DNA from: Opitutia bacterium UBA3151
GTDB taxonomy: Bacteria > Verrucomicrobiota > Verrucomicrobiia > Opitutales > Seribacteraceae
Direction: 5' to 3'
Assembly (NCBI GenBank): GCA_002364975.1
Contig: DEYT01000128.1
Span: 45,816 to 88,633, forward strand
Length of the DNA stretch: 42,818 bases
In this document: positions 32,792 through 40,718 of the stretch, in pieces
Numbering within the stretch: the stretch's first letter is position 1
Layout of the letters: the number at the start of each line of letters is the position of its first letter
Made by a program: the position numbers and the translations under genes
Notes under the pieces: generated by a model
What the model saw: only the letters and a program-made list of their open reading frames with translations
The model's database searches: none
Told to the model about the DNA's origin: nothing

Positions 32792-33712
32792 ATGAAACCC
32801 CCTTTGACCTTACTGGTCTTGGCGGCTGGATTGGGATCCCGTTACGGTGGCCTTAAACAGCTTGAAAAAATTGGTCCGGGTGGTGAGACTTTGATGGACT
32901 ACTCCATATATGATGCCAAGCGGGCAGGGTTTACAAGAGTTATTTTTTTGATTCGTGAGGAGATGAGAGAGCAATTCGAAAGCCAGGTAGGGGAGAAATA
33001 TCAAAATATTTTGGATGTAAAATATGCCTATCAAAATATCCACGATTTGCCTTCTGGATTTAATTGCCCGCTAAAAAGACTTCGTCCATGGGGTACGGGA
33101 CATGCAGTCTGGTCGGCACGAGAAAGCTTAATGGGTAATGACTTTGCGGTGATCAATGCTGATGATTTTTATGGATTTGAAACCTTTCAGGTACTAGCTC
33201 AATCTTTTGGTATCGATCAAACGGAAGAATCGGAGAAACTGATTCTTTCCATGGTTGGTTTCCGCCTGTCGGAAACTTTATCAGATCACGGGCATGTATC
33301 CCGTGGGATTTGTCAGAAAACAGCGGGATATCTTGAGACGGTTGAAGAGTGGACTCAAATTGGCGGAACACCCATCACCGGGTTGAATTCCAGTGGCACC
33401 GAGCTTTCCTTGAGCGGTTCAGAAATTGTTTCGATGAACATTTGGGGATTTCCCGGTTCAATCTTTTCTCTATTGGAGACTGAATTTATCAAGTTTCTAG
33501 ATTCGTTGAACAAGGAAGACTTTCTTTCTGAGTTTTATTTACCGAGTGCCGTTGATGCCAGTATCAAATCAGGAAGTGTAAAAGTTAAGGTTTATCCTGC
33601 ATCCTGTGCTTGGATGGGGGTGACTTTCAAAGAAGACAAAACCAAGGTGATGGATTCCATTCTTAGGCTGGTTGATAACGGTATTTACCGTAATCCATTA
33701 TTCGAAGACTAG
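32792..33712 (+). CDS. Sugar-nucleotidyltransferase-like protein
   Basis: 306 residues from ATG 32792, one base after nnr ends (ATG 32780 is possible). The opening LTLLVLAAGLGSRYGGLKQL is the nucleotide-binding signature of NTP transferases, and INADDFYG is the metal-binding aspartate pair. The region after 150 differs from GlmU/RmlA, and no left-handed helix domain is seen. It probably activates a sugar or alditol phosphate, and the product is unknown. Its stop overlaps the end of the convergent coiled-coil gene by four bases. Confidence 0.85.
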   Translation: MKPPLTLLVLAAGLGSRYGGLKQLEKIGPGGETLMDYSIYDAKRAGFTRVIFLIREEMREQFESQVGEKYQNILDVKYAYQNIHDLPSGFNCPLKRLRPWGTGHAVWSARESLMGNDFAVINADDFYGFETFQVLAQSFGIDQTEESEKLILSMVGFRLSETLSDHGHVSRGICQKTAGYLETVEEWTQIGGTPITGLNSSGTELSLSGSEIVSMNIWGFPGSIFSLLETEFIKFLDSLNKEDFLSEFYLPSAVDASIKSGSVKVKVYPASCAWMGVTFKEDKTKVMDSILRLVDNGIYRNPLFED

Positions 33713-35121
33713 AATTTGGGAGTGAGCTCGAATTTCTCCCCGGGTTTTACTTCGAATTTACCACTGGTGTCTGGGTCCTCATCATTTCTGTAAACTTGTA
33801 TGGTAAGGGATGTATTCCTTCGGGATGGTGACCATGCCCACTTCCCGATTTCAATAAAATTCATGGGCACACCTTCGTCCCAGCTTAGCCCGGGTCCTTC
33901 TCCACGAAGATAAGGCTTATTTCCAATACCAATCATTACATTTGCAATCACGGAGGTAAGGTCGCTATTTTTCAGTTTTTCCTCGTTTTCGATTTTGAGA
34001 GTAGGTTTTTCAGAAATCTTTTCCCCTGCAAGTAGGGCATCCACCTTTCGAATGGTTTCTTGTGGATCTGGCAAATCAAGATCCAATTCGGTCTCGATAT
34101 CTGCTGTTACTTGGTTGGGGAGTTCATCTTCACGGGTAACCTCTTCTTCTTTCAAGTCTTCCAGACCAGAGAGCACAGTCTCATCGGTCGCATCCTCTTG
34201 ATCTGGAGGACCTGCCTTCTGGGTTTCTGCGGTAAAGGATTCTTCCAAATCTTCCAGATCAGTGAGCACAGTCTCATCGGTCGCATCCTCTTGATCTGGA
34301 ATATCTTCCTCTTGGTTTTCCAGGGTAAAGGATTCTACCAAATCTTCCGGATCAGAGAGAACAGGTTCATCCTCTTTCTCTTCTGTAAATTCATCTTCCA
34401 TGACTTCAGGAACGAGTGAAGCTTTTCGTTGGCCTTCGTGTTTCTCTGGATTTTCTAAATTTGGAGAAGTAGGAGGAGATGAAGATAAGGCTGAACTTTT
34501 GAGTGCAGCTTTAATTTCATTGATTGAATCCTGAAGTTGTTCAAATTTACTGCTAAAGGTGTCGAGTTTTTTCTGGGTTGAGGCCAAGTTTTTTTGAACC
34601 TCTTTAATTTGTGGATCTGGTTCGGGAAGAATCGGAGAATGAACCAAGCCCTCTAAAGCAGATAATTTTTCGGTTAAATTGCTCTCCATTCCTTGGAAGG
34701 AGTGAAGAAGAGAAGAAAGAAGCTCTTGTTCTGCTTGATCTCCCTCCTTAGAGTTTTTCAAAATCTGATCCACAACCGAGGGAACCTTATCAATTTTGAC
34801 CGCAAGCGAATCCAATTCCTCCTTCACTTCTTTCATATCAAAAAAAATCTTTCGATGCAGTTCTTCTTCCTGCGGTTTTTTTCCGTAAAAGCTTAGAAAG
34901 AGTGCTTTTTCGACAAAAAGTGGAAAGAAGATTAGAATACTTGCAACCGCGGATGCGAAGATGCAGCCAATTAGTTGCCAAGTCCCCAAGATTCCTTCTT
35001 GGAGATATTGTTGGTAAGCAAAAAGTAGGGTTATGCCTAGGATGAAAAATGCGGAAAGATAAAAGGGCCATTTTGCAAGGCCTCCCTCAGATTCATTTTG
35101 ATCTTCAAAGTCGAGTGCCAT
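33709..35121 (-). CDS. Membrane-anchored coiled-coil protein with acidic repeats
   Basis: 470 residues, not a named family I know. Two membrane helices at about 17-40 and 47-72, then a predicted coiled coil (about 84-215, EELDSLAVKIDKVPSVVDQ, IKEVQKNLASTQKKLDTF) and a Pro/Ser linker. An acidic tandem repeat region follows (about 235-345, QEDATDETVLTDLEDLEESF and near-copies). The last 75 residues form a small beta domain with NKPYLRGEGPGLSWDEGVPM and SLTIQVYRNDEDP, like domains that recur in verrucomicrobial proteins and look similar to starch-binding sandwiches (unchecked). It may anchor or scaffold envelope proteins (inference). It follows trpS by 29 bases. Confidence 0.8.
   Translation of the reverse strand: MALDFEDQNESEGGLAKWPFYLSAFFILGITLLFAYQQYLQEGILGTWQLIGCIFASAVASILIFFPLFVEKALFLSFYGKKPQEEELHRKIFFDMKEVKEELDSLAVKIDKVPSVVDQILKNSKEGDQAEQELLSSLLHSFQGMESNLTEKLSALEGLVHSPILPEPDPQIKEVQKNLASTQKKLDTFSSKFEQLQDSINEIKAALKSSALSSSPPTSPNLENPEKHEGQRKASLVPEVMEDEFTEEKEDEPVLSDPEDLVESFTLENQEEDIPDQEDATDETVLTDLEDLEESFTAETQKAGPPDQEDATDETVLSGLEDLKEEEVTREDELPNQVTADIETELDLDLPDPQETIRKVDALLAGEKISEKPTLKIENEEKLKNSDLTSVIANVMIGIGNKPYLRGEGPGLSWDEGVPMNFIEIGKWAWSPSRRNTSLTIQVYRNDEDPDTSGKFEVKPGEKFELTPKF
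34171..34300. repeat. 93-bp tandem direct repeat inside the acidic-repeat gene
   Basis: A 37-base identical core (34171-34207 and 34264-34300, beginning GAGCACAGTCTCATCGGTCG) recurs 93 bases apart, equal to 31 residues. A third, diverged copy is near 34354. In-frame spacing means unit loss or gain would alter length without breaking the gene. Confidence 0.85.
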
Positions 35122-35150
35122 TTTTTTAGTTAGTTCTTAAGTGATTAAAT

Positions 35151-36248
35151 TTAGCGTCTGGCTTTATCTGGAAAACCTGCCTTACGATAGACCTTGGCAA
35201 GCATTTTGAAGGCTCGCTTTTGAGCACCCTCTGCTCCTTTTGCCAAAATTTTATTCAAATAATCCTTGTTCTTCACGAGTTCGTTGTACTTTTTTCTTAC
35301 TGGATTTAAAGTCTCAATTATCATATCCGCAAGCTCTGACTTAAGAGTCCCATATCCCTTGCCCTCAAAGTGAGCTTCAAGACTCTCCATGCTTTGCCCG
35401 CTTAGTGCCGAATGGATTCCTAAAAGGTTGGACACTCCAGGCTTTTCTTTGACCGCCTTGATTTCAGCCCCGGAATCTGTCACCGCAGATGCAATTTTTT
35501 TCTTGATCCTATCCGGGTCGTCCAAAACAAAAAGAGTCGCCTTATCGTTCGGATCTGACTTGGACATCTTTCGGTCCGGATCGGTCAGCGACATTATCCT
35601 AGCTCCGACTTTGGGCACAAAAGCTTCAGGAACCTTGAAGGTTTCGGAGTATTGTCCGTTGAATCTTTGGGCCAAATCCCGGCATAATTCCAGATGTTGT
35701 CTCTGGTCTTCTCCTACTGGAACAAGGTCGGCGTTGTAGAGTAAAATATCGGCAGCCATTAAGACTGGGTAGCAAAGTAATCCGGCATTAATCGATGATT
35801 GGGCTCTTGCCCCTTGATGAGAAAAGGTGATGGAATCAGTCTCTGCCTCGGAAGAGGGGGCAACTTTGAATCCCAATTTTGCAGCTTTATCTTTGAACTG
35901 GGTCATCCGCTGAAGCTCACCAATTGGTGTCAGGCAGGTGAGTATCCATGCCAATTCTGTGTGTCCTGTTACATGGGATTGTACAAACTGGTTGCATTTT
36001 TCAGGATCAAGCCCGCATGCAATGTATTGAGCCACACAATCATATACATTTTTCCTTAAAACAGAGGGGGTGTATGAGTTGGTTATGGCATGCAGATCGA
36101 CGATGCCAAAAAAACAATCATGATCCTCGAGCATAGTAGACCAATTTCGAACGGCTCCAAGGTAGTTCCCCAAAGTCAGCATTCCAGTTGGCTGGGCACA
36201 GGTAAGAACTACTGATTTAAGTTTGCTCACTGGTTGATTTTCCGTCAT
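35151..36248 (-). CDS. trpS: Tryptophanyl-tRNA synthetase
   Basis: 365 residues. The class I signature is TCAQPTGMLTLGNYLGA in place of HIGH, and KMSKS is intact (227-231). The Trp pocket region QRMTQFKDKA is present. About 25 extra residues (LGFKVAPSSEAETDSITFSH, roughly 125-146) separate it from SSINAGLLCYPVLMAADILL, where most bacterial enzymes have none or a short loop. It attaches tryptophan to tRNA-Trp. Diverges from the ACP-dehydratase gene across 88 bases with no clear promoter visible. Confidence 0.97.
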   Translation of the reverse strand: MTENQPVSKLKSVVLTCAQPTGMLTLGNYLGAVRNWSTMLEDHDCFFGIVDLHAITNSYTPSVLRKNVYDCVAQYIACGLDPEKCNQFVQSHVTGHTELAWILTCLTPIGELQRMTQFKDKAAKLGFKVAPSSEAETDSITFSHQGARAQSSINAGLLCYPVLMAADILLYNADLVPVGEDQRQHLELCRDLAQRFNGQYSETFKVPEAFVPKVGARIMSLTDPDRKMSKSDPNDKATLFVLDDPDRIKKKIASAVTDSGAEIKAVKEKPGVSNLLGIHSALSGQSMESLEAHFEGKGYGTLKSELADMIIETLNPVRKKYNELVKNKDYLNKILAKGAEGAQKRAFKMLAKVYRKAGFPDKARR

Positions 36249-36336
36249 AATTAAAACTTTATCATTTACCCGAGCTTTTCCTTACCTCAAAGAATAACAT
36301 TTCACGATAGTAAAATTCTCCTTTACCTTTCAAAAC

Positions 36337-37317
36337 ATGAACCCCGATTCAAATTCAACCGTTGAGGAAGATCTTAAAGATTTACTCAAAAGATGCCCCC
36401 CTGGTACCTATGATGCAGCTCTTACTTTTCGAAATTCACAAGATATCGATCAAGTCGAACCCATTGTAATGGGTATTATCGATCGTCACTTGGAACCTGA
36501 CCAACGTGAAATTCTAAACAACAGTGATGAAAGTCTTCGAATGTATGAGGACTTGGGCATGGATTCCCTCACCATGCTTGAGATTGTCATGCTGGTTGAG
36601 CAAACTTTACAAGTCAGTATTGATAACGAAGAACTCAAAGATTTAAGAACCATTGGTGATGTCAAAGCTTACTTGCAAGCCAAGGCAAAAGGGGAGGAAC
36701 CACCGGTACGTGCAAAAACTTACAGAATTGAAGAAATTGCATCCTTAATGCCTCACCGCGATCCATTTTTATTCCTCGAATCCGTTCAAATTAATGGGGA
36801 CGAAACCACTGGTAATTATCGAATTTCAGGGAACGAATATTTTTTAGAAGGCCATTTTAAAGAAAATCCAGTGTTTCCTGCCTCTATCATGATTGAGGCG
36901 CTTGGGCAATTGTGTGTGTTCTTCCTGCTTAAAGGGGAAAATGTTTCCATTAAAGAAAAAGTAAATCCTAACACCATATTTTTTACTTCCTGTGACGGGG
37001 TTAAATGCAGACGCATCTGTAAGCCTGGGGATTTGCTCAAAATGAAAGTAAAAGTCTCTCGCATCCGTCATCCACTTGCTTGCTTTCAAGGTGAAATTAC
37101 GGTGGAGGGTGAAAAGACTGCGTCTGCAGAAGAGGTTAAGCTGGCATTTGACTATTTTCCTGTAATTGACGGGCAAAAAGAATCTTCCGCTTCACATAAA
37201 AGCAGCAATAATAGTAACGGAAATGGGGCACGAACCTCAGTGTCGTTAGAAAATGGTTCGGTGAAAAAAACCGAATCGGTCAGTCCACGGTTCGTAAAAT
37301 ACGAACCGAGTGATTAA
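36337..37317 (+). CDS. Acyl carrier protein fused to FabZ-type dehydratase
   Basis: 326 residues in one frame. An ACP domain occupies about 40-115, with phosphopantetheine serine S77 in EDLGMDSLTMLEIV. A hot-dog domain covers about 128-275 with SLMPHRDPFLFL and EGHFKENPVFPASIMIEA. H173 and E187 match the FabZ catalytic pair. The tail (about 280-326) is Ser/Asn-rich and disordered. FabZ dehydrates 3-hydroxyacyl-ACP. Having its own ACP suggests the acyl chain is handed over in cis, perhaps for a special fatty acid or lipid. AcpS (30833) would activate the ACP. Two glycosyltransferases follow and an oxoamine synthase is nearby. Confidence 0.92.
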   Translation: MNPDSNSTVEEDLKDLLKRCPPGTYDAALTFRNSQDIDQVEPIVMGIIDRHLEPDQREILNNSDESLRMYEDLGMDSLTMLEIVMLVEQTLQVSIDNEELKDLRTIGDVKAYLQAKAKGEEPPVRAKTYRIEEIASLMPHRDPFLFLESVQINGDETTGNYRISGNEYFLEGHFKENPVFPASIMIEALGQLCVFFLLKGENVSIKEKVNPNTIFFTSCDGVKCRRICKPGDLLKMKVKVSRIRHPLACFQGEITVEGEKTASAEEVKLAFDYFPVIDGQKESSASHKSSNNSNGNGARTSVSLENGSVKKTESVSPRFVKYEPSD

Positions 37318-37343
37318 TTCCGGACTTAACCTAATCTTTGGTT

Positions 37344-38555
37344 TTGGAAAAGGTTGCTTTTCTGTATGCGACCTTCCCAAGGTCAACGGAGACATTCGTA
37401 AGAAGAGAGCTCAGAGCACTCTGGGATTCTGGTCTCCAACCCCAAGCTTTTTCCCTTTGGGGTGGTGCAAACTTGTGGAATGGAATAGAAGTTAAATTAT
37501 TTCCCAAGCATAAATTATTCACTCTCTTTTTTTGGCTCCCTTACTGGGCCTTTATCCGGCCCAAAGAATTTGGGCAGACTTTAAAATTTTTGTGCAATAA
37601 AGCATGCCCCAACCTGCAAAATTTCAACGAGACTTTTCTTGGGCTTGGGTTCGCTTTGGTGGAAGCTAATAATTTCCAAAAAAAGAATTATTCCTTGGTT
37701 CACGGAGTATGGGCAACCATGCCTGCCACTGCAGCATTTGCCATCCACAAACTGGTTGGTATTCCATTCTCGATGGGAGCCCATGCATATGACTTATTTA
37801 GGAAAGGAGGCGACTGGTTACTGCCGATGAAATTGGAGAGTGCATCATTCGTTCGTACATCCTCGAAATCTTCTGCCTCCCGTCTTACTCAATTGGGAGT
37901 CCCTGAAAATAAGATCAAATTGATTCGAAGAGGACTTGAAGCATTTTCAACCAGAAATTCATTCGAACTTTATTACCCACGGAAATTAAAATTGATCGCC
38001 ATTGGCCGGTTAGTTCCCAAAAAAGGATATTTCCACATGCTCCGAATCGCTCTTGAATTATTCCGGGATCAAGTGCCGTTCGAGCTTAAAATTATTGGGA
38101 GTGGAGCATTAGAAAAAAGAATCCAAGCAGAAATTTTAAGATTCGGATTACAAGAAAATGTTTTCTTGTTAGGAGCAAAAAAAGAAGAAGAAGTTCGCAA
38201 ATTTTTATTGCTTGCAGATGCCTTTCTTTTCACTGGAATTATTGATGCTCAGGGAGACCGTGATGGAATTCCTAATGTCATTCCAGAAGCGATGGATGCG
38301 GGTTGCTTAGTTATCTCATCGAAGAATGCGGGAGCATCGGAAGCATTTACGGACCGTGTCTCTGGTTTCTCAATGGATCCGGAAACTCCGATGGAATGGG
38401 TAGATTTGCTCAAGGATTTTCTTGTCAACCCAGGAAATTTTGAGAAGATCCGAAAGAACGCAAGCAAGCATGCACGGAAAAATTTCGATATTAAAAGAAC
38501 TGCATCTTCGCTAAATCGGTCAATACAGAAAGCGATCGAGAACGTTACTTCTTGA
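37344..38555 (+). CDS. Glycosyltransferase family 4
   Basis: 403 residues from TTG 37344 (MEKVAFLYATFPRSTETF); no ATG exists near the conserved start, and TTG 37338 is an alternative. GT-B fold: N-terminal acceptor domain to about 190, then LKLIAIGRLVPKKGYFHM (donor domain). The EX7E motif is present in PEAMDAGCLVISSKNAGASE, which binds the nucleotide sugar phosphates. No membrane helix, so it works at the inner face of the membrane. It overlaps the GT2 gene by one base (TGATG), so the two are coupled. Target may be a lipid or LPS core (inference). Confidence 0.92.
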   Translation: MEKVAFLYATFPRSTETFVRRELRALWDSGLQPQAFSLWGGANLWNGIEVKLFPKHKLFTLFFWLPYWAFIRPKEFGQTLKFLCNKACPNLQNFNETFLGLGFALVEANNFQKKNYSLVHGVWATMPATAAFAIHKLVGIPFSMGAHAYDLFRKGGDWLLPMKLESASFVRTSSKSSASRLTQLGVPENKIKLIRRGLEAFSTRNSFELYYPRKLKLIAIGRLVPKKGYFHMLRIALELFRDQVPFELKIIGSGALEKRIQAEILRFGLQENVFLLGAKKEEEVRKFLLLADAFLFTGIIDAQGDRDGIPNVIPEAMDAGCLVISSKNAGASEAFTDRVSGFSMDPETPMEWVDLLKDFLVNPGNFEKIRKNASKHARKNFDIKRTASSLNRSIQKAIENVTS

Positions 38556-39430
38556 TGAGAAAACCTTTAGTTAGCATTTTAATATCAACTTATGGACAGC
38601 TGGAATATACCAAGCACTGCCTAAACTCGATTAAACAGACGGTTTCCGAAAAGATTGATTTTGAAACCTTAATCGTGGACGACTGTAGCGAGGACGAAAC
38701 CCAATCATTTCTAAAGAGCCTCGATTCAGGAATTCAAACTTTTTTTAATCAAAAAAGAGAGGGTTATGCAAAAAACAACAACTTTTTGGCAGACCAAGCC
38801 AAGGGCGAATTCCTTTGTTTTTTAAACAATGATGTTTTTGTGAAAGGAAATTGGTTGGAACCTATGATTAATACATTTAAAAAGTTTCAGGAAGTTGGCG
38901 TTGTTGGTAATGTCCAAAGGCTAGCGGATAGCTCAAAATACGATCATATGGGGGTGGTTTTTTCTCCTGAGGGAAATCCCAGACATTTTGGTCAAGGCTT
39001 TGCCTACAGGCCATTTAAGGGAGAAATTCGAAAGTGGAGTGCAGTGACTGCTGCCTGCTGTTTGGTCCGGCGTGATTACTTTCAAAAAATTGGAGGTTTT
39101 GATGAAATCTTTATCAATGGGTGTGAGGATGTAGATTTATGCCTTCGAATGAATGAGGATGGAAAATCCTGCCTTGTGGTCCATGATAGTGTGGTGGAGC
39201 ATGTCAAGAGTGCCAGTGAAGGAAGAAAGCAATTCAATCATGAAAATTTCGAGCTGCTCAACCAAAGATGGGGTGATTTGATTCGACAGAACCAAGCGGT
39301 CTCTGACCAATATTTACATGCGTGGACTTATTTATATAGGGGTTTTGTCAAACCTTGGTCGGTTAACCTCTCGAAGTTTATCCATTCGGTATTTATTTTG
39401 TTACGGCTGAAAAAGCTGAGGGCTTTTTAG
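38555..39430 (+). CDS. Glycosyltransferase family 2
   Basis: 291 residues from ATG 38555. GT-A fold: nucleotide-binding VSILISTYGQLEYTKHCL with LIVDDCSEDETQSF, and FLNNDV as the DxD-like metal site. Later motifs are VTAACCLVRRDYFQKIGGFDE and INGCEDVDLCLRM, with the catalytic aspartate in the ED motif. These motifs resemble rhamnosyl- or other cell-surface glycosyltransferases. There are no membrane helices. Its stop overlaps the end of the convergent oxoamine synthase gene by four bases (39427-39430). Confidence 0.94.
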   Translation: MRKPLVSILISTYGQLEYTKHCLNSIKQTVSEKIDFETLIVDDCSEDETQSFLKSLDSGIQTFFNQKREGYAKNNNFLADQAKGEFLCFLNNDVFVKGNWLEPMINTFKKFQEVGVVGNVQRLADSSKYDHMGVVFSPEGNPRHFGQGFAYRPFKGEIRKWSAVTAACCLVRRDYFQKIGGFDEIFINGCEDVDLCLRMNEDGKSCLVVHDSVVEHVKSASEGRKQFNHENFELLNQRWGDLIRQNQAVSDQYLHAWTYLYRGFVKPWSVNLSKFIHSVFILLRLKKLRAF

Positions 39431-40623
39431 ATCTTGGAGCATGCATAATGCATGGCTTCCTCAATTCGATCCAGGTCTTCATCCGTATGGCTTGCAGAAA
39501 TTGCGGTTCGGATTAAGTCTTTGCCGGGAGGGACTCCCGGAGCGATTGAAATGATCGTATAAATCCCTTTTTCCTGTAATGCTTTCCAGAAATAATAAAC
39601 TTTTTCCTTTTCCCCTAAAACGATTGGAATAGCTGGGGTCTCACTATCCCAAATATCCAGCTTCAAGTCGGATAAAATTTTTCGATAGCGCTCCAAATTT
39701 TTTACAAGCCGTTTCTGATGTTCTGGCTCATCCTGCATAATTCGGAGGGCGGCTTGTGCGGAAGCACAGGCACTTGGAGATAGGGCAGCGGAAAAAATGG
39801 CCTGTTTGGAATGACTGCGCATATAATTGATGGCATCCTGAGATGCTGCCACAAACCCTCCTGATCCCGCTAGGGATTTTGAAAAGCTTGCGCAGATTAC
39901 ATCTACTTCATTGGTTAAATTAAAGTGATCTGCGGTGCCACGACCTTGTTCACCAAGAACACCGAATCCATGAGCATCATCCAGAACCACAAAAGCATTA
40001 TATTCATCGGCAAGCTTCATGAATTCTGGAAGTTTAGCAATGTGTCCTTCCATTGAATAAACCCCCTCAAAAATGAAAATTTTAGGAGTTTTTTCATCTT
40101 CATATTCCAATAATTCCTTCAAGTGCCCAGGATGGTTGTGCGAAAACCTCTCGCATCGGGCTCCACTTAATTTAATACCACTCCATAGGGAAGAGTGCAG
40201 GTTCTTATCAGCAAATAATATATCTTTTCGATCTGCAAAGCCAGTCACCGAAGAGGCACAAGCTAGGTATCCGGCGGAAAAGACGTGACATGCTTCTTTA
40301 CCCACAAAAGCAGCAAGTTCCTCTTCCAGTTCCCGGTGAAAGGAGCGTCCGCCATTGGCAAGACGGGCACCCGTTGTACTGCTTCCCCATTTCTTGATCG
40401 CCTCCGAACCTGCTTCCTTGATCTTGGGATGATGAGCCAAGCCAAGATAATCGTTGCTTGAAAGCATGATAAATTCTTTTCCGTCTTTCCATACCCGTGT
40501 ACCTTCTTGCTTGTCAAAAATATGGTAATAGGTGTCATATTTCAGGCGCAACCGGGTTGCGTCATCCGAATGAATTCTTTGGATAACCGGGGATTTCGCT
40601 TTATTAAATAAGGAAAAGGCCAT
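39427..40623 (-). CDS. PLP-dependent alpha-oxoamine synthase (KBL/BioF/serine palmitoyltransferase family)
   Basis: 398 residues. PLP lysine K249 is in SFSKSLAGSGGFV. The cofactor-stacking histidine is H143 (DKNLHSSLWSG), and D215/H218 are in LDDAHGFGVLGEQGRGT. It condenses an amino acid with an acyl-CoA or acyl-ACP and loses CO2. Whether it is BioF, 2-amino-3-ketobutyrate CoA ligase or a serine palmitoyltransferase cannot be decided by eye. The GGFV and STTGARLANG segments look more SPT-like than BioF-like to me. No other biotin genes are adjacent, while an ACP-dehydratase and two glycosyltransferases are. Downstream of a terminator, so it has its own promoter. Confidence 0.88.
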   Translation of the reverse strand: MAFSLFNKAKSPVIQRIHSDDATRLRLKYDTYYHIFDKQEGTRVWKDGKEFIMLSSNDYLGLAHHPKIKEAGSEAIKKWGSSTTGARLANGGRSFHRELEEELAAFVGKEACHVFSAGYLACASSVTGFADRKDILFADKNLHSSLWSGIKLSGARCERFSHNHPGHLKELLEYEDEKTPKIFIFEGVYSMEGHIAKLPEFMKLADEYNAFVVLDDAHGFGVLGEQGRGTADHFNLTNEVDVICASFSKSLAGSGGFVAASQDAINYMRSHSKQAIFSAALSPSACASAQAALRIMQDEPEHQKRLVKNLERYRKILSDLKLDIWDSETPAIPIVLGEKEKVYYFWKALQEKGIYTIISIAPGVPPGKDLIRTAISASHTDEDLDRIEEAMHYACSKI

Positions 40624-40640
40624 TCTTCTTACACTATCGA

Positions 40641-40655
40641 ACGAACCCAGTTCGT
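40641..40655. repeat. Short perfect hairpin in the oxoamine synthase leader
   Basis: ACGAAC 40641-40646, CCA, GTTCGT 40650-40655. It sits 18 bases upstream of the ATG (40623) on the minus strand and 6 bases from the terminator. It may be an operator or a leader hairpin. Confidence 0.35.
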
Positions 40656-40660
40656 GGAAG

Positions 40661-40692
40661 AAAAAAGCCTCTCCTGTTAAGAAGAGTGGCTT
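40661..40692 (-). terminator. Rho-independent terminator after the DUF4340-parvulin gene
   Basis: On the minus strand AAGCC, A, CTC pairs with GAG, A, GGCTT across a 10-base loop (one A-A mismatch), followed directly by T residues at 40664-40661. It follows the DUF4340 stop by 26 bases and precedes the next gene, so it separates the two. Confidence 0.65.
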
Positions 40693-40718
40693 GAAGAAAG
40701 AAAAAACTAAAAAATACC

